The notes: generated by a model not told the origin, from the sequence alone. A DNA stretch of 64,000 nt from Sinobacterium caligoides (GCF_003752585.1 NZ_RKHR01000005.1:96947-160946); one strand, 5' to 3'. Numbered from the stretch's first letter, positions 18,423 through 27,902 are shown. Translations and numbers: made by a program.

Positions 18423-20282
18423 ATGATGACCATGATGATTAAACGAATTAGCCTTGCTCTCTGCTTGGTCATACTCACCGCCTGTAGCAATTCTAGCGAT
18501 GACCGTAGCGCATGGCGGCCACCGGTTGACGTGAAGCCAATTCATTATTCAAACTCAGAGTTAAACGAACAGTTACGCTGGATTACTAACAATCAGGACC
18601 CTGTGGTCGCCTCAACTAACGCTAAGCGCGGTGGCATGATGCGCAGCTATATCGGCGCATTTCCCATGACGTTTCGCGTCATTGGTCCCGACTCAAATGG
18701 AGGGTTTGCCGGTTATATGCGCGCACTCAACCTATCCCTTGTCGATGTCCACCCCAACACCGGTAATGCCATTCCTAGCCTCGCCACCCACTGGGCCTTT
18801 GGTGCTGATGGTAAAACCGTCTATTTCAAACTAGACCCTGATGCAAAGTGGTCTGATGGCACTCCCGTTACCGCTGACGATTACCTCTACAACCTTGACT
18901 TCATGCGCTCTAAAAAAATCGTCGCGCCCTTCTATAACAACTACTATACCAAGCAAATTACCGACATTCGCAAGTACGACGACCACACTATCAGCATCAC
19001 AAGCGGTACAGCCAAACCGCAAGATGAGCTATTATTTTCCACCGCATTATCGCCACTCCCGCGTCAATTTACTGCTTTGACTGACAACTGGGTTCGAGAC
19101 TATAACTGGAAGATTCCACCCGTCACTGGCGCCTATAACATCAGTAAATTTTCCAAAGGCAAATTTATTCAGTTCGATCGACAAGACAATTGGTGGGCGA
19201 ATAATAAGCGTTATTATCGACATCGCTTTAATCCGGATAGCATCCGTGTCAAGGTCATTCGCAACGATGATGTTGCCTTCCGCTATTTTCTCAAGGGTGA
19301 ACTCGATACCTTCAACCTTGTGCGACCCAACCTATGGTATGGCAAGGCACGCGGGAAAGTCTTTGATGAGGGGTATATTTTAAAGGCCAAATTTTATAAC
19401 GATATACCGCAATCTCCTTCTGGTCTGTGGCTGAATACACAAGACCCTATCCTAGCCGACCGACAAGTTCGCTTAGCCCTAGCTCACGCGCTTGATTTTG
19501 ATAAGGTTATCAAAACGGTATTACGCAACGACTATGAGAGGCTAAACAGACAATATCAGGGGTATGCTGAATACGATAACGAGACAATCCATCCACGCGA
19601 ATTTGACCTAGCTAGAGCGAATCAAATACTCGATGCGGATGGCTGGCAACAACGCGGCAAGGACGGCATTCGCCGTAAAGATGGCAAGCGCCTGAGTTTG
19701 CGCATTACCTATATGAACAATGATCACACACCACGTCTGGTCATCCTACGTGAAAGTGCTGCCAGAGCAGGTATAGACCTTAAGCTGCAATTCCTCGACA
19801 GCAGCACCGGCTTTAAACAAATCTTAGAGAAGAAACACCAAATAGCATGGATGGGCTGGTCAGCTGGCGGTATCGCCCCACGCTTTTGGAGCTACTATCA
19901 CTCTGATCATGCAAATAGGCCGCAGACAAACAACATTACAGCACTCAGCGACCCAGCCTTGGACAAGAAGATCATGCGCTACCGTCAATCAATTAACCGC
20001 GATGAGCGTATCGCACTCGCCAAAGAGTTGGCAAAGATAGTCGATCACCATGCCGTATTTATTCCCAGCTTTTCTGTACCCTATACACGCGCCGGCTTCT
20101 GGCATTGGATGAAGTTACCGAGCGACCTTGGTAACCGCACAACTGATAGCTTATTCTCCTTCGCCGACGGTTATTACTGGATCGACGAGCAAGATAAACA
20201 ACAGGTGCTTGCCGACAAACATGACGGTATCCCCTACGCACCAAAGACAATTGTTAACGAACGTTACAAGGTAAGCCAATGA
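18423..20282 (+). CDS. yejA: Lipoprotein extracellular solute-binding protein, family 5 (YejA-like)
   Basis: A 619-residue peptide-binding protein of the DppA/OppA/YejA family. The family 5 domain covers nearly the whole length, with PSLATHWAFGADGKTVYFKL and WSDGTPVTADDYLYNLDFM near the start. The N-terminus has a lipoprotein signal with lipobox LTAC (Cys about 21), and serine follows the cysteine, so by the +2 rule it would not be held at the inner membrane. Most proteobacterial family 5 binding proteins are soluble periplasmic proteins. It lies in third position rather than first in the operon, and its stop overlaps the ATPase gene. Oligopeptides are the likely cargo. Confidence 0.87.
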   Translation: MMTMMIKRISLALCLVILTACSNSSDDRSAWRPPVDVKPIHYSNSELNEQLRWITNNQDPVVASTNAKRGGMMRSYIGAFPMTFRVIGPDSNGGFAGYMRALNLSLVDVHPNTGNAIPSLATHWAFGADGKTVYFKLDPDAKWSDGTPVTADDYLYNLDFMRSKKIVAPFYNNYYTKQITDIRKYDDHTISITSGTAKPQDELLFSTALSPLPRQFTALTDNWVRDYNWKIPPVTGAYNISKFSKGKFIQFDRQDNWWANNKRYYRHRFNPDSIRVKVIRNDDVAFRYFLKGELDTFNLVRPNLWYGKARGKVFDEGYILKAKFYNDIPQSPSGLWLNTQDPILADRQVRLALAHALDFDKVIKTVLRNDYERLNRQYQGYAEYDNETIHPREFDLARANQILDADGWQQRGKDGIRRKDGKRLSLRITYMNNDHTPRLVILRESAARAGIDLKLQFLDSSTGFKQILEKKHQIAWMGWSAGGIAPRFWSYYHSDHANRPQTNNITALSDPALDKKIMRYRQSINRDERIALAKELAKIVDHHAVFIPSFSVPYTRAGFWHWMKLPSDLGNRTTDSLFSFADGYYWIDEQDKQQVLADKHDGIPYAPKTIVNERYKVSQ

Positions 20283-21289
20283 GTCTTCTCACTGTCGATC
20301 AACTCAGTGTCGAGTTTACACTCGATCACGGTGTTGCTAGCGTTATCGACCAAGTCTCCTTTGAGCTCAACAAGGGAGAAATCCTTGGGATCGTCGGCGA
20401 GTCTGGATGCGGCAAGAGCGTGACCGCCATGTCGTTACTGCGCCTCTTGCCAGAGCCAAGTGCCCACTATAGCCACGGCCGCGTACTATTCGAAGGGAGT
20501 GATTTACTCACTCTGCCCTTAGAACAGCTAAGGCAGATACGAGGTAAGCGTGTCGCCGTTATTTTTCAAGAGCCGATGACGGCGCTCAACCCTGTACATA
20601 CAATCGGCCGTCAACTTGCAGAGATCTATCGGCTGCACTTCAGCGAGTTAAAAGACCATGAAGTTATCGCTCGCAGTGTCGATATCCTCAGTCGCGTTGG
20701 TATCTCCGATGCTGAACAAAAGCTCAGCGAATTTCCCCACCAGCTCTCCGGCGGCCAGCGCCAACGTGTCATGATCGCCATGGCTCTCGCCTGTGAACCC
20801 GATATTCTCATCGCCGACGAACCCACAACGGCGCTAGACGTCACTATTCAAGCACAAATCCTTGCGCTAATTGTAGAGTTACAACGAGAGCGCGAGCTCG
20901 CTGTAATCTTCATTACCCATGATCTTGGGGTTATAGCGCAACTCTGTGATCGTGTGATGGTTATGTACGCAGGCCGTGTTGTCGAAACGGCCGATGTCTA
21001 CACGCTCTTTGATCATCCTGCTCACCCCTATACCCTCGGCCTATTAAACGCATTGCCACGTCTCACCGACACACCGAAGACCCTGCTTAACACCATTGAC
21101 GGTATGGTCCCTGCGCTTAGTGAGTTGAATGAGGGCTGCCGCTTTCGCAATCGTTGCGATCACGCCAGCACTATCTGCGACGATAAGCCCCGCACAGATA
21201 CACTAAGCCAGCAGCATTCTGTTGCTTGCTGGCACCCACGCTCTGCTAACACAGCCACAAGCCATACACAGAGCGAGGATGCATCATGA
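20279..21289 (+). CDS. Peptide ABC transporter ATP-binding protein (OppD/DppD-like)
   Basis: A 336-residue ATPase. The Walker A is GESGCGKS, the signature LSGGQRQR and the Walker B ILIADEPTTALD. The C-terminal oligopeptide-type extension has a cysteine cluster (CRFRNRCDHASTIC, plus CW), which in DppD-like proteins can hold an iron-sulfur cluster. It energises peptide import with the OppF-like partner that follows. Start and stop overlap both neighbours by four bases. In E. coli yejF fuses the two ATPases, whereas here they are separate genes. Confidence 0.92.
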   Translation: MSLLTVDQLSVEFTLDHGVASVIDQVSFELNKGEILGIVGESGCGKSVTAMSLLRLLPEPSAHYSHGRVLFEGSDLLTLPLEQLRQIRGKRVAVIFQEPMTALNPVHTIGRQLAEIYRLHFSELKDHEVIARSVDILSRVGISDAEQKLSEFPHQLSGGQRQRVMIAMALACEPDILIADEPTTALDVTIQAQILALIVELQRERELAVIFITHDLGVIAQLCDRVMVMYAGRVVETADVYTLFDHPAHPYTLGLLNALPRLTDTPKTLLNTIDGMVPALSELNEGCRFRNRCDHASTICDDKPRTDTLSQQHSVACWHPRSANTATSHTQSEDAS

Positions 21290-22299
21290 TTGAGTCCAAG
21301 AGCACACCGCTGCTAATCGTCGACAAGCTGGTCAAACACTACCCAGTCAAAGCCGGTGTATTTAAACGCACTGTTGCCCACGTTAAAGCTGTTGATGACG
21401 TCTCTTTTAAGGTGTTGCCCGGTGAGACTCTTGGTCTTGTAGGGGAATCAGGCTGCGGCAAAAGCAGTTTAGGGAAAACCATTTTGCAGCTGCAGGAGGC
21501 CACCTCAGGCTCGATTGAATTTGATGGCCAACGCATTGATCAACTCAACCACAAGCAGCTAAAACACATACGAGCCGACCTACAGGTCATCTTTCAAGAT
21601 CCATATGAATCACTGAATAGCCGCCACAGTGTCGGCCAAATTATTGAAGAGCCACTCATCGTGCACGGTGTTGGCAATGCTGAGAGCCGTAAGCAACGCG
21701 TGCTAGAGTTGCTCGCCCGAGTCGGCTTACCGGATAGTGCCGTCAATCGCTATCCTCATGAGTTTTCCGGGGGCCAGCGTCAGCGTATCGGTATCGCACG
21801 CGCCATCGCACTTAACCCTAAGTTGATCATCTGCGACGAGCCTGTCTCCGCTTTGGATGTCTCCATCCAATCGCAAATCATTAACTTATTGCTAGAGCTG
21901 CAACGAGAGTTGGGGCTAGCCTTGGTATTTATCGCCCATGACCTATCCGTCGTTAAGCATATCTCTGACCGCGTCGCCGTGATGTATCTTGGCAAGATTG
22001 TCGAGGTCGCCGATGCCTATGATATCTATGCAAAGCCCAAGCACCCTTATACCCAAGCACTGATTGCCGCGATTCCAAAACCTGACCCACGACAGCGTAG
22101 GCAACACCGACTTTTAGAAGGCGATGTCCCCTCTCCCGTCAATCCGCCCTCCGGGTGCAGCTTTCACACTCGCTGCCCTCACCAAACAGCGCAGTGCAAA
22201 GAGCAGCAACCGTTACTCACGGAGGGCGAAAACCTACATCAAGTGGCTTGCCATCACTGGCAGGATATACAAGAAGGGATTATTGCCAGTCAACGCTGA
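21286..22299 (+). CDS. Peptide ABC transporter ATP-binding protein (OppF/DppF-like)
   Basis: A 337-residue ATPase and the last gene of the importer operon. The Walker A is GESGCGKSSL, the signature FSGGQRQR and the Walker B LIICDEPVSALD. The C-terminus carries the oligopeptide extension with cysteines in CSFHTRCPHQTAQC. The N-terminal VDKLVKHYPVKAGVFKR is typical of the DppF/OppF subunit. It overlaps the preceding gene by four bases. No terminator is evident before the next gene 67 bases on. Confidence 0.92.
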   Translation: MIESKSTPLLIVDKLVKHYPVKAGVFKRTVAHVKAVDDVSFKVLPGETLGLVGESGCGKSSLGKTILQLQEATSGSIEFDGQRIDQLNHKQLKHIRADLQVIFQDPYESLNSRHSVGQIIEEPLIVHGVGNAESRKQRVLELLARVGLPDSAVNRYPHEFSGGQRQRIGIARAIALNPKLIICDEPVSALDVSIQSQIINLLLELQRELGLALVFIAHDLSVVKHISDRVAVMYLGKIVEVADAYDIYAKPKHPYTQALIAAIPKPDPRQRRQHRLLEGDVPSPVNPPSGCSFHTRCPHQTAQCKEQQPLLTEGENLHQVACHHWQDIQEGIIASQR

Positions 22300-22366
22300 T
22301 TGAGCTGCATTATCAAAATAACAAAATGATTTACCTTCTCAACAATGCAAAAAAGGAATAGATGCT

Positions 22367-23254
22367 ATGTTGTTAAAATTAATGCCCTTCTGCCTAGGTT
22401 CAATCATGTTTGCCATGGGACTTGGGCTACAACGCAATGACTTCACACGACTTATCCGTCAGCCCCGTGTTGTCAGTGGCTTATTAGCTGGACAGATACT
22501 CGGCCTGCCATTGCTCGCCATCGCCATCATCCTGATACTAAAGCTACCTGCCATGTTGGCACTCGGCTTACTGCTGATCGCACTGTGCCCGGGAGGAGTG
22601 ACTTCAAATCTATTCTGCCAACTCAGCCGCGGAGATACTGCTCTTTCTGTCAGCTTAACAGCCCTAAGCAGCCTAATCGGAGTCTTCAGCCTGCCCATAC
22701 TACTGCAGTTCGGTTTTTCTGCTTTCAGTATGGGAGACACTAAATTTGAGTTATCGCTGTGGCTGACTATTAAACAGCTGATCACGATCACTCTCTTGCC
22801 GATGATCATCGGTATGACACTGTCTACCTACCATCCTTGGTTCCACCAACAGGGGCAAATACTCGCCAGTCGATGCTCTAGCTTATTCTTTGCGATCATC
22901 GTGCTGCTACTCTGGCATCAGCAGTGGCCAAGCATTCAAACGGGCGCACTCTCAATAGGTAGCGCCGTTATCATGCTCAACATCGGCGCCATTGGCTTGG
23001 CACTACTATTGAATAAGGCCATTAATCTCAAGGGCAGACAGGCAATCACTAGTTACTATGAAATTGGCTTGCAGAACGCTGCACTTGCCTTCTTTGTCGC
23101 CTTTAATATTCTTCATGAACCCCAGCTTGCCACAGCCACAACAGTCTACAGTGTCGTGATGACAATCTCGGCGGCAATATTATTAACGCTGTTACGACTC
23201 TCTAACAAGAAGGCACCAACAGATGGCGAGACATCAACCCAAGCAGTGAAATAG
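22367..23254 (+). CDS. Bile acid:sodium symporter (BASS) family transporter
   Basis: A 295-residue membrane protein with nine or ten predicted helices. Family-typical features are FAMGLGLQRNDFTRLIRQPR at the start, ALCPGGVTSNLFCQLSRGD in the middle and the late YEIGLQNAALAFFVAF segment. The family couples sodium to uptake of organic anions; bacterial members carry diverse substrates such as pantoate or sulfated compounds, so cargo cannot be assigned. An AAGGA ribosome site precedes the ATG. It follows the peptide importer closely but without overlap and may or may not share its transcript. Confidence 0.85.
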   Translation: MLLKLMPFCLGSIMFAMGLGLQRNDFTRLIRQPRVVSGLLAGQILGLPLLAIAIILILKLPAMLALGLLLIALCPGGVTSNLFCQLSRGDTALSVSLTALSSLIGVFSLPILLQFGFSAFSMGDTKFELSLWLTIKQLITITLLPMIIGMTLSTYHPWFHQQGQILASRCSSLFFAIIVLLLWHQQWPSIQTGALSIGSAVIMLNIGAIGLALLLNKAINLKGRQAITSYYEIGLQNAALAFFVAFNILHEPQLATATTVYSVVMTISAAILLTLLRLSNKKAPTDGETSTQAVK

Positions 23255-23359
23255 CCACTGCTTGTCAAATCGAGCTCGGCGCTAGTTAGACTTTTATGAG
23301 CAATTGTTACTCGCGTCGTGCTGTCAGCTTGTTTCCTTTATTGTTGAACTGATTGCCCC

Positions 23360-23365
23360 TATAAT
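23360..23365 (+). promoter_or_regulatory. TATAAT -10 element upstream of rlmG
   Basis: A perfect TATAAT 35 bases before the rlmG ATG at 23400. The -35 is weak (TTTATT at 17 bases spacing). It probably drives rlmG as an independent unit. Confidence 0.4.
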
Positions 23366-23399
23366 TCGCCCTTATTCTATCCAGCAATAGTTAGGCAAT

Positions 23400-24623
23400 A
23401 TGAAGCAACTGACCACACCCTACGGCGAACTTACACTCGACCGCTACCCAAGAACGACCGACAAAAACCTCCAGGCGTGGGATGCTGCAGATAGCTATTT
23501 GCTCAACAACTTACATGAGCGCGGTGAACTAGGACGTGTACTAGTCATTAACGATACCTTTGGCACGATCACGACAGCGATTCATGACAGCGATGTTACC
23601 TTGTGGTCTGACTCCAAGCTGGCTGAAATAGCTGTCGAAGTTAACTACGGTCACAACCTATTCCCACTGCACTATACCTTTGTCCCATCGACCGAGCTTC
23701 CGCATGGGCGTTTCGATACCATTGTCATCAAAATCCCACAGACTAACGCCTATTTCGACGATATTCTCTCGCAATTACCGTTATTGATGCATGAAAAAAC
23801 ACAGCTGGTTTGCGGTGGCATGGTGAAATTTTGGACCAATAGCTGGCCGCAGGCTGTCGCTGACCGAATCGGCCACAGTGATTGCTCTTTGACCTGGAAA
23901 AAAGCCCGATTGATCTTCTCTGACGGTTCACAGCTTCCCGCTAAACAGAAGCCTATTGAGCAGGCCAGTTACGACGTTGAACCGTTAGATATGACCATCC
24001 GTAAACTCAGCAATGTTTATGGCCAAGGCTATCTGGATATTGGTGCCCGCATACTGATGCAAGAACTCGTGCCATTTGATGATGTCGAGCATATTGCTGA
24101 CTTAGGTTGCGGCAGCGGTGAGCTAGGGCTTATGGCCTTAAAGATGAATCCAAAGGCCAACGTCGAATTTATCGATGAGTCCTACCAAGCCGTTTTATCA
24201 GCCCAGGAAAACGTCGCAGCTAATTTACCTGACTGCCTAGATCGCTGCCGCTTTACTTGTAACGACGGCATGATCAACAAGCCACGCAGTCTCTATGGCG
24301 CCATCCTCTGCAACCCACCGTTTCATCAACAGCAAACGATTGGCGATCACATCGCCTGGGGCATGATGCAGCAGGCTCGTCGCGCCTTGTCTAATCACGG
24401 CGAACTCTGGCTAGTGGGCAACCGACACTTGAACTATCACGTGAAAATGATGCGCCTGTTCGGCAACTGCGAACAGGTCGGTGGCAACAAAAAGTTTGTC
24501 GTCCTCAAGTCGATTAAACAACCACAGACAAAAGACTCATCACCCGTTCGCCCTTCTGAGAGCACCAACGGCGCCTCACAACAGTCGCCCTATGGCGCGG
24601 CTCGACGAAACAGCAAGAAATAA
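23400..24623 (+). CDS. rlmG: 23S rRNA (guanine-1835-N2)-methyltransferase
   Basis: A 407-residue tandem methyltransferase-fold protein of the RsmC/RlmG family, which methylates N2 of G1835 in 23S rRNA. The N-terminal pseudo-domain begins with LTTPYGELTLDRYP and LQAWDAADSYLL, characteristic of RlmG. The catalytic domain has IADLGCGSGELGL as SAM loop and LCNPPFH as the NPPF active-site motif. It is somewhat longer than E. coli RlmG because of a polar C-terminal tail of about 35 residues rich in Ser, Gln, Pro and Arg. It stands alone between the BASS gene and the phosphatase gene. Confidence 0.93.
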   Translation: MKQLTTPYGELTLDRYPRTTDKNLQAWDAADSYLLNNLHERGELGRVLVINDTFGTITTAIHDSDVTLWSDSKLAEIAVEVNYGHNLFPLHYTFVPSTELPHGRFDTIVIKIPQTNAYFDDILSQLPLLMHEKTQLVCGGMVKFWTNSWPQAVADRIGHSDCSLTWKKARLIFSDGSQLPAKQKPIEQASYDVEPLDMTIRKLSNVYGQGYLDIGARILMQELVPFDDVEHIADLGCGSGELGLMALKMNPKANVEFIDESYQAVLSAQENVAANLPDCLDRCRFTCNDGMINKPRSLYGAILCNPPFHQQQTIGDHIAWGMMQQARRALSNHGELWLVGNRHLNYHVKMMRLFGNCEQVGGNKKFVVLKSIKQPQTKDSSPVRPSESTNGASQQSPYGAARRNSKK

Positions 24624-24633
24624 TCTGCGTATA

Positions 24634-24656
24634 AGGCCGCGATTCATTCGCGGCCT
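24634..24656. other. Perfect GC-rich stem-loop after rlmG, no T tract
   Basis: AGGCCGCGA and TCGCGGCCT pair perfectly over nine base pairs with a five-base loop, 11 bases past the rlmG stop. There is no run of T, so it is not a classical intrinsic terminator. It may protect the mRNA 3' end or be a Rho-dependent boundary. Confidence 0.6.
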
Positions 24657-24801
24657 GCCTCTGACAATATAAAGTCACCACAGAGCTCTCAACCACCCAG
24701 ATTGATGAGAGCTTCACGCCTATCCTCTTTTATACTTTCACCCTATAGTCACTTCCGAGCATATACCGGACATATAAAAACAATAATAATGAGCACATAA
24801 A

Positions 24802-25332
24802 ATGAGCGATATCGATAAGACAGCGATTCAAGCAGATGATAGCAAGCCACCGCTTATTGGAGTGATGTTTGTCTGCTTTGGCAATATCTGCCGTTCACCT
24901 AGCGCCGAAGGCATCTTTAGAAGTCTCGTCATCGAGGCGGGCTTAGAGCAGTACATTTTTATCGACTCGACGGGAACAGCTGCCATTAATATCGGTAAGT
25001 CCCCAGACCCACGTGCTATCGTTGCCTGCGATAGTGTCGGCATTGATATTAGGGGACTTGTCGCTCGACAGATTGATGACGATGACTATCGGCGCTGCCA
25101 GTATATCGTCGCCATGGACCGCCAGAACCTCCTCAATGTGACTGCCTGGCAAACTAAGGACTATGCAGGGGATATTAGCCTACTCATGCAGCACCACCCC
25201 CACAACGGCGGTAACCATCAATTGCCAGACCCTTACAACTCAGGTCAGGAGACGTTTTACCGCGTCGTTGAAAGCATCACAATCGCCTGCCAATCCTTAC
25301 TCAAAAAAATTAGGTCAGACCACAACCTGTAA
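24802..25332 (+). CDS. Low-molecular-weight protein tyrosine phosphatase
   Basis: A 176-residue phosphatase. The phosphate-binding loop C-X5-R is clear in VCFGNICRSPSAEG (Cys25, Arg31), and the general acid lies in the later LPDPYNSG segment. Relatives act either on tyrosine-phosphorylated exopolysaccharide kinases (Wzb type) or in arsenate reduction or general roles. No capsule genes or kinase lie in this window, so a housekeeping role is more likely. The N-terminal 20 residues precede the usual start of the fold. Confidence 0.92.
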   Translation: MSDIDKTAIQADDSKPPLIGVMFVCFGNICRSPSAEGIFRSLVIEAGLEQYIFIDSTGTAAINIGKSPDPRAIVACDSVGIDIRGLVARQIDDDDYRRCQYIVAMDRQNLLNVTAWQTKDYAGDISLLMQHHPHNGGNHQLPDPYNSGQETFYRVVESITIACQSLLKKIRSDHNL

Positions 25333-25369
25333 TTGAGCTAAATAAGGTCACGCCATAGAGCGAAAATAC

Positions 25370-25396
25370 GTGATGACACGCGAACAGCGTCATCAC
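25370..25396. promoter_or_regulatory. Inverted repeat upstream of the PEP-CTERM-like gene
   Basis: GTGATGAC and GTCATCAC pair perfectly around an 11-base centre within the 234-base gap between the phosphatase gene and the small exported protein gene. Arm length and spacing suit a dimeric regulator site or an RNA hairpin without T tract. Nothing else is recognised in this gap. Confidence 0.4.
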
Positions 25397-25566
25397 AAAC
25401 TTCCCCTCTCCGCTTATTTATCCTTCTCATACATACTCTTGTCATAAACAACTGCGATGCTAGCTTTCGTGCTACATCGTTTCTTTCTATGTGTTCAAAA
25501 ATAGAGAAGGATAAAGAACGATAGTTGCGCACTCCATACAAGCATTTCGTTTAAAGGATTAAAACG

Positions 25567-25917
25567 ATGACATTAACACTCAAGTGGACCTCTGTCGTAA
25601 GCTTGCTAGTAGCAACATCACTGCCTATTAGCTCAAATGCTATCCCGCGATGCAGTGATGACGAGCCGTTATCGACAAATTGCCAAAATGATAGCACTGC
25701 CTTCCTTTATTCAACAGCCGATAACAACCACTATTTCGGCTCATACCTGAATGCTTTTAATGCCTTTCAGGCAGCGGGCGAATTACACCTATCTCTTAGC
25801 TCTGTTAGAGGACGAGAACAAGTTGTCGCCAACCTTAACCAGTTAGCACCTTCAAGTGCACTATGGCTACTTGGCGTCTCACTACTCGCACTAGTCACCA
25901 TAATAAGGCGTAATTAA
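25567..25917 (+). CDS. Small exported protein with PEP-CTERM-like C-terminal anchor
   Basis: A 116-residue protein with no recognised domain. A signal peptide covers about residues 1-25 (cleavage after SSNA plausible), followed by a polar region of about 65 residues with two cysteines. The C-terminus has the layout of a PEP-CTERM sorting tail: a proline-containing lead-in (APSS), a hydrophobic helix and a terminal Arg-Arg. The exact Pro-Glu-Pro is missing. The ATG has a good AAAGGA ribosome site. If real, it would be processed by an exosortase and exported to the surface; no exosortase is in the window. Confidence 0.6.
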   Translation: MTLTLKWTSVVSLLVATSLPISSNAIPRCSDDEPLSTNCQNDSTAFLYSTADNNHYFGSYLNAFNAFQAAGELHLSLSSVRGREQVVANLNQLAPSSALWLLGVSLLALVTIIRRN

Positions 25918-26175
25918 AGTTCAGACTCGGTTTATAAAAAGGAGAGTCGTTGCAATAAACCATTGCGCCCAATTTATTAATACTCTTGAATTTTTGACGT
26001 GCATAATAGTCTGAGTAACTGTGGACTGCTATCTTGCCCTGCTCGTTGCACTCAGTACCCACATTAACTCATCAGTCGCCTCTACAGACACGTATTCCTT
26101 CACTGCGTCAAAGCGCTATGCTTGCCCGATGAGACACACATATCGCGGCATCAAAATAATGACAGGTAGACCCCT

Positions 26176-26730
26176 ATGCAATCTCTGAACGTCATGCTCT
26201 TCAATTTTATCAACCAGTATGCTGGCGAGAGCTCGTTCTTAGATCAGCTGGCTATCGGGTTGGCGGAGTGCCTTCCTTACGTCAGCATAACCGCGCTGCT
26301 CTACCTGTGGTTTAAAGGTACGGCCCAGCAGCGACTTTTTTCCCTCTATGCTGCCATTGCCTCAGCAACAGGCCTTGTGATTAGCTTCATCATCTCGTTG
26401 TTTTATTTTCACCCTAGACCCTTTATGCAAGATCTCGGTCGTACTCTTGTTGAGCACGCTCCAGACTCGTCTTTTCCCTCTGACCATACAACGATGATGT
26501 TCTCAATCGCCATCACCCTACTTTTTGAACGCACTACGCGTAAGCTCGCTTATGTTCTCTGCCTGCTTGCGATGGCCTGTGGTCTATCACGAATATATTG
26601 TGGCGTTCACTTCCCCTTCGATATTGCAGCGGGCCTTATCACCGCGATTATTGCCAGCGCTATTGTACTGCGCTGCCGAAAAATCATCAGCGCCAGCTAT
26701 CTATACTCAATCAATTACTTACAAAGATAA
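26176..26730 (+). CDS. PAP2-family undecaprenyl-diphosphatase (BcrC-like)
   Basis: A 184-residue membrane phosphatase with five or six helices. The acid phosphatase motifs are present: YFHPRPF (Arg81), SSFPSDHTT (His104) and SRIYCGVHFPFD (Arg139, His145, Asp149). The sequence around these motifs closely resembles Bacillus BcrC, which dephosphorylates undecaprenyl pyrophosphate to recycle the lipid carrier of peptidoglycan synthesis and can confer bacitracin resistance. The leading lysine of the classic PAP2 motif is not evident, as in BcrC. The 258 bases before it hold no recognised feature. Confidence 0.87.
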   Translation: MQSLNVMLFNFINQYAGESSFLDQLAIGLAECLPYVSITALLYLWFKGTAQQRLFSLYAAIASATGLVISFIISLFYFHPRPFMQDLGRTLVEHAPDSSFPSDHTTMMFSIAITLLFERTTRKLAYVLCLLAMACGLSRIYCGVHFPFDIAAGLITAIIASAIVLRCRKIISASYLYSINYLQR

Positions 26731-26847
26731 TTAGCGCCGTATTATAGGTATGTGCAGTCACGATGCTGAACAACGGATACGGCGTTAAATCTATACATCA
26801 ACGCCGCTAGCGAGTATATTCGCCCCTTTTATTGCAAAGCCTTTACT

Positions 26848-27876
26848 ATGACCGACCTCAGCAGCCAACAACTTGTCACACTCATCAACCAAGCCAGCGA
26901 CCAAGACAGCCTTTGGTTCGTCGATGAGGCGACTGATATTGCCTGCCTTGCCAGCGTACTTCCACGTGAAAATCTGACGCTGATTAGCAATCGCTTCGAA
27001 CTGCATCAACAAGCTATTATGCTCGGGCTAAACTCTAGCTTCTCAGATTTTGATGTTGCAATAGAACAGCAGTTTCAACAGTTATTCCTGCGCATCGCTA
27101 AAGAAAAGCCTATCGTTCACTTCATCATCAACCGCAGCGCGGAGCTATTAGTACGCGAAGGCGTTTTAACGTTAATCGGTGAAAAAAGCGACGGCACTAA
27201 GACCTATATTGACAAGGCCAAGAAATTTCTCGGTTCTAGTGCCACTGCCAAAAAGAACAATATTATTTATACCGGACAGATACGCCGCTATAGCCCTGGT
27301 ACACCGCTTCCCGACAAAGGTTACGATAAGCTGCAGCCTATTGAGGGAGACTTTTTCAGTAAGCCCGGGGTCTTTGGCTGGAACAAAGTCGATCAAGGTA
27401 GTGCCTATCTCATCGAACAACTCGAAGAGTTACTGAAGCAGTACAAGGTCAAGACTGGCGCCACCTTATTGGACCTGGGCTGTGGCTATGGCTACCTATC
27501 TGTTTTAGCGAATAAAATCAGTAATTTTAAGATAACGGCCACGGACAACAATGCCGTTGCTTTGTGCTGCTGCGAACACAACTTCGAGCAACAACAAATC
27601 AACGGCCGCGTCCTCGCCAGCCACGTTGGCAACACTATCGACGAGAGATTCGACCTGATCTTATGCAACCCACCCTTTCACACTGGCTTTGATACCGATG
27701 TTGACCTCACACCGCTATTCTTGCAGCAGGCCAAGGATCATCTTAAAAGTGACGGCTTAGCTGTCTTTGTCGTCAACAGCTTCATCCCCCTCGAAACCAA
27801 GGCTGAGGGAGTTTTTGGTAAGATTGATATTGTTGCTCGCAACAAGCAATTCAAGGTTGTGGCTCTCAGCAGATAA
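26848..27876 (+). CDS. rsmC: 16S rRNA (guanine-1207-N2)-methyltransferase
   Basis: A 342-residue duplicated-fold methyltransferase that modifies G1207 of 16S rRNA. The degenerate N-terminal half contains YTGQIRRYSPGT and the family signature PGVFGWNKVDQGSAYLI. The catalytic half has LLDLGCGYGYLSV as SAM loop and LCNPPFHTGF as active-site motif. Length matches E. coli RsmC (343). It is a paralogue of rlmG, which lies 3.4 kb upstream, and converges on rlmD 26 bases away. Confidence 0.93.
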   Translation: MTDLSSQQLVTLINQASDQDSLWFVDEATDIACLASVLPRENLTLISNRFELHQQAIMLGLNSSFSDFDVAIEQQFQQLFLRIAKEKPIVHFIINRSAELLVREGVLTLIGEKSDGTKTYIDKAKKFLGSSATAKKNNIIYTGQIRRYSPGTPLPDKGYDKLQPIEGDFFSKPGVFGWNKVDQGSAYLIEQLEELLKQYKVKTGATLLDLGCGYGYLSVLANKISNFKITATDNNAVALCCCEHNFEQQQINGRVLASHVGNTIDERFDLILCNPPFHTGFDTDVDLTPLFLQQAKDHLKSDGLAVFVVNSFIPLETKAEGVFGKIDIVARNKQFKVVALSR

Positions 27877-27902
27877 GCCTGCTGAGGAGCATAAAGCTGT
27901 GA

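Noticed and set aside
25338-25541. Minus-strand ORF of 67 codons in the gap after the phosphatase gene
   Set aside because: No ribosome site and no family resemblance; it spans the inverted repeat at 25370-25396, which explains part of its composition.
27877-27902. Weak AAGCCT/AGGCTT pairing between rsmC and rlmD as a terminator
   Set aside because: Only six base pairs, a very long loop that runs into coding sequence, and no adequate T run.
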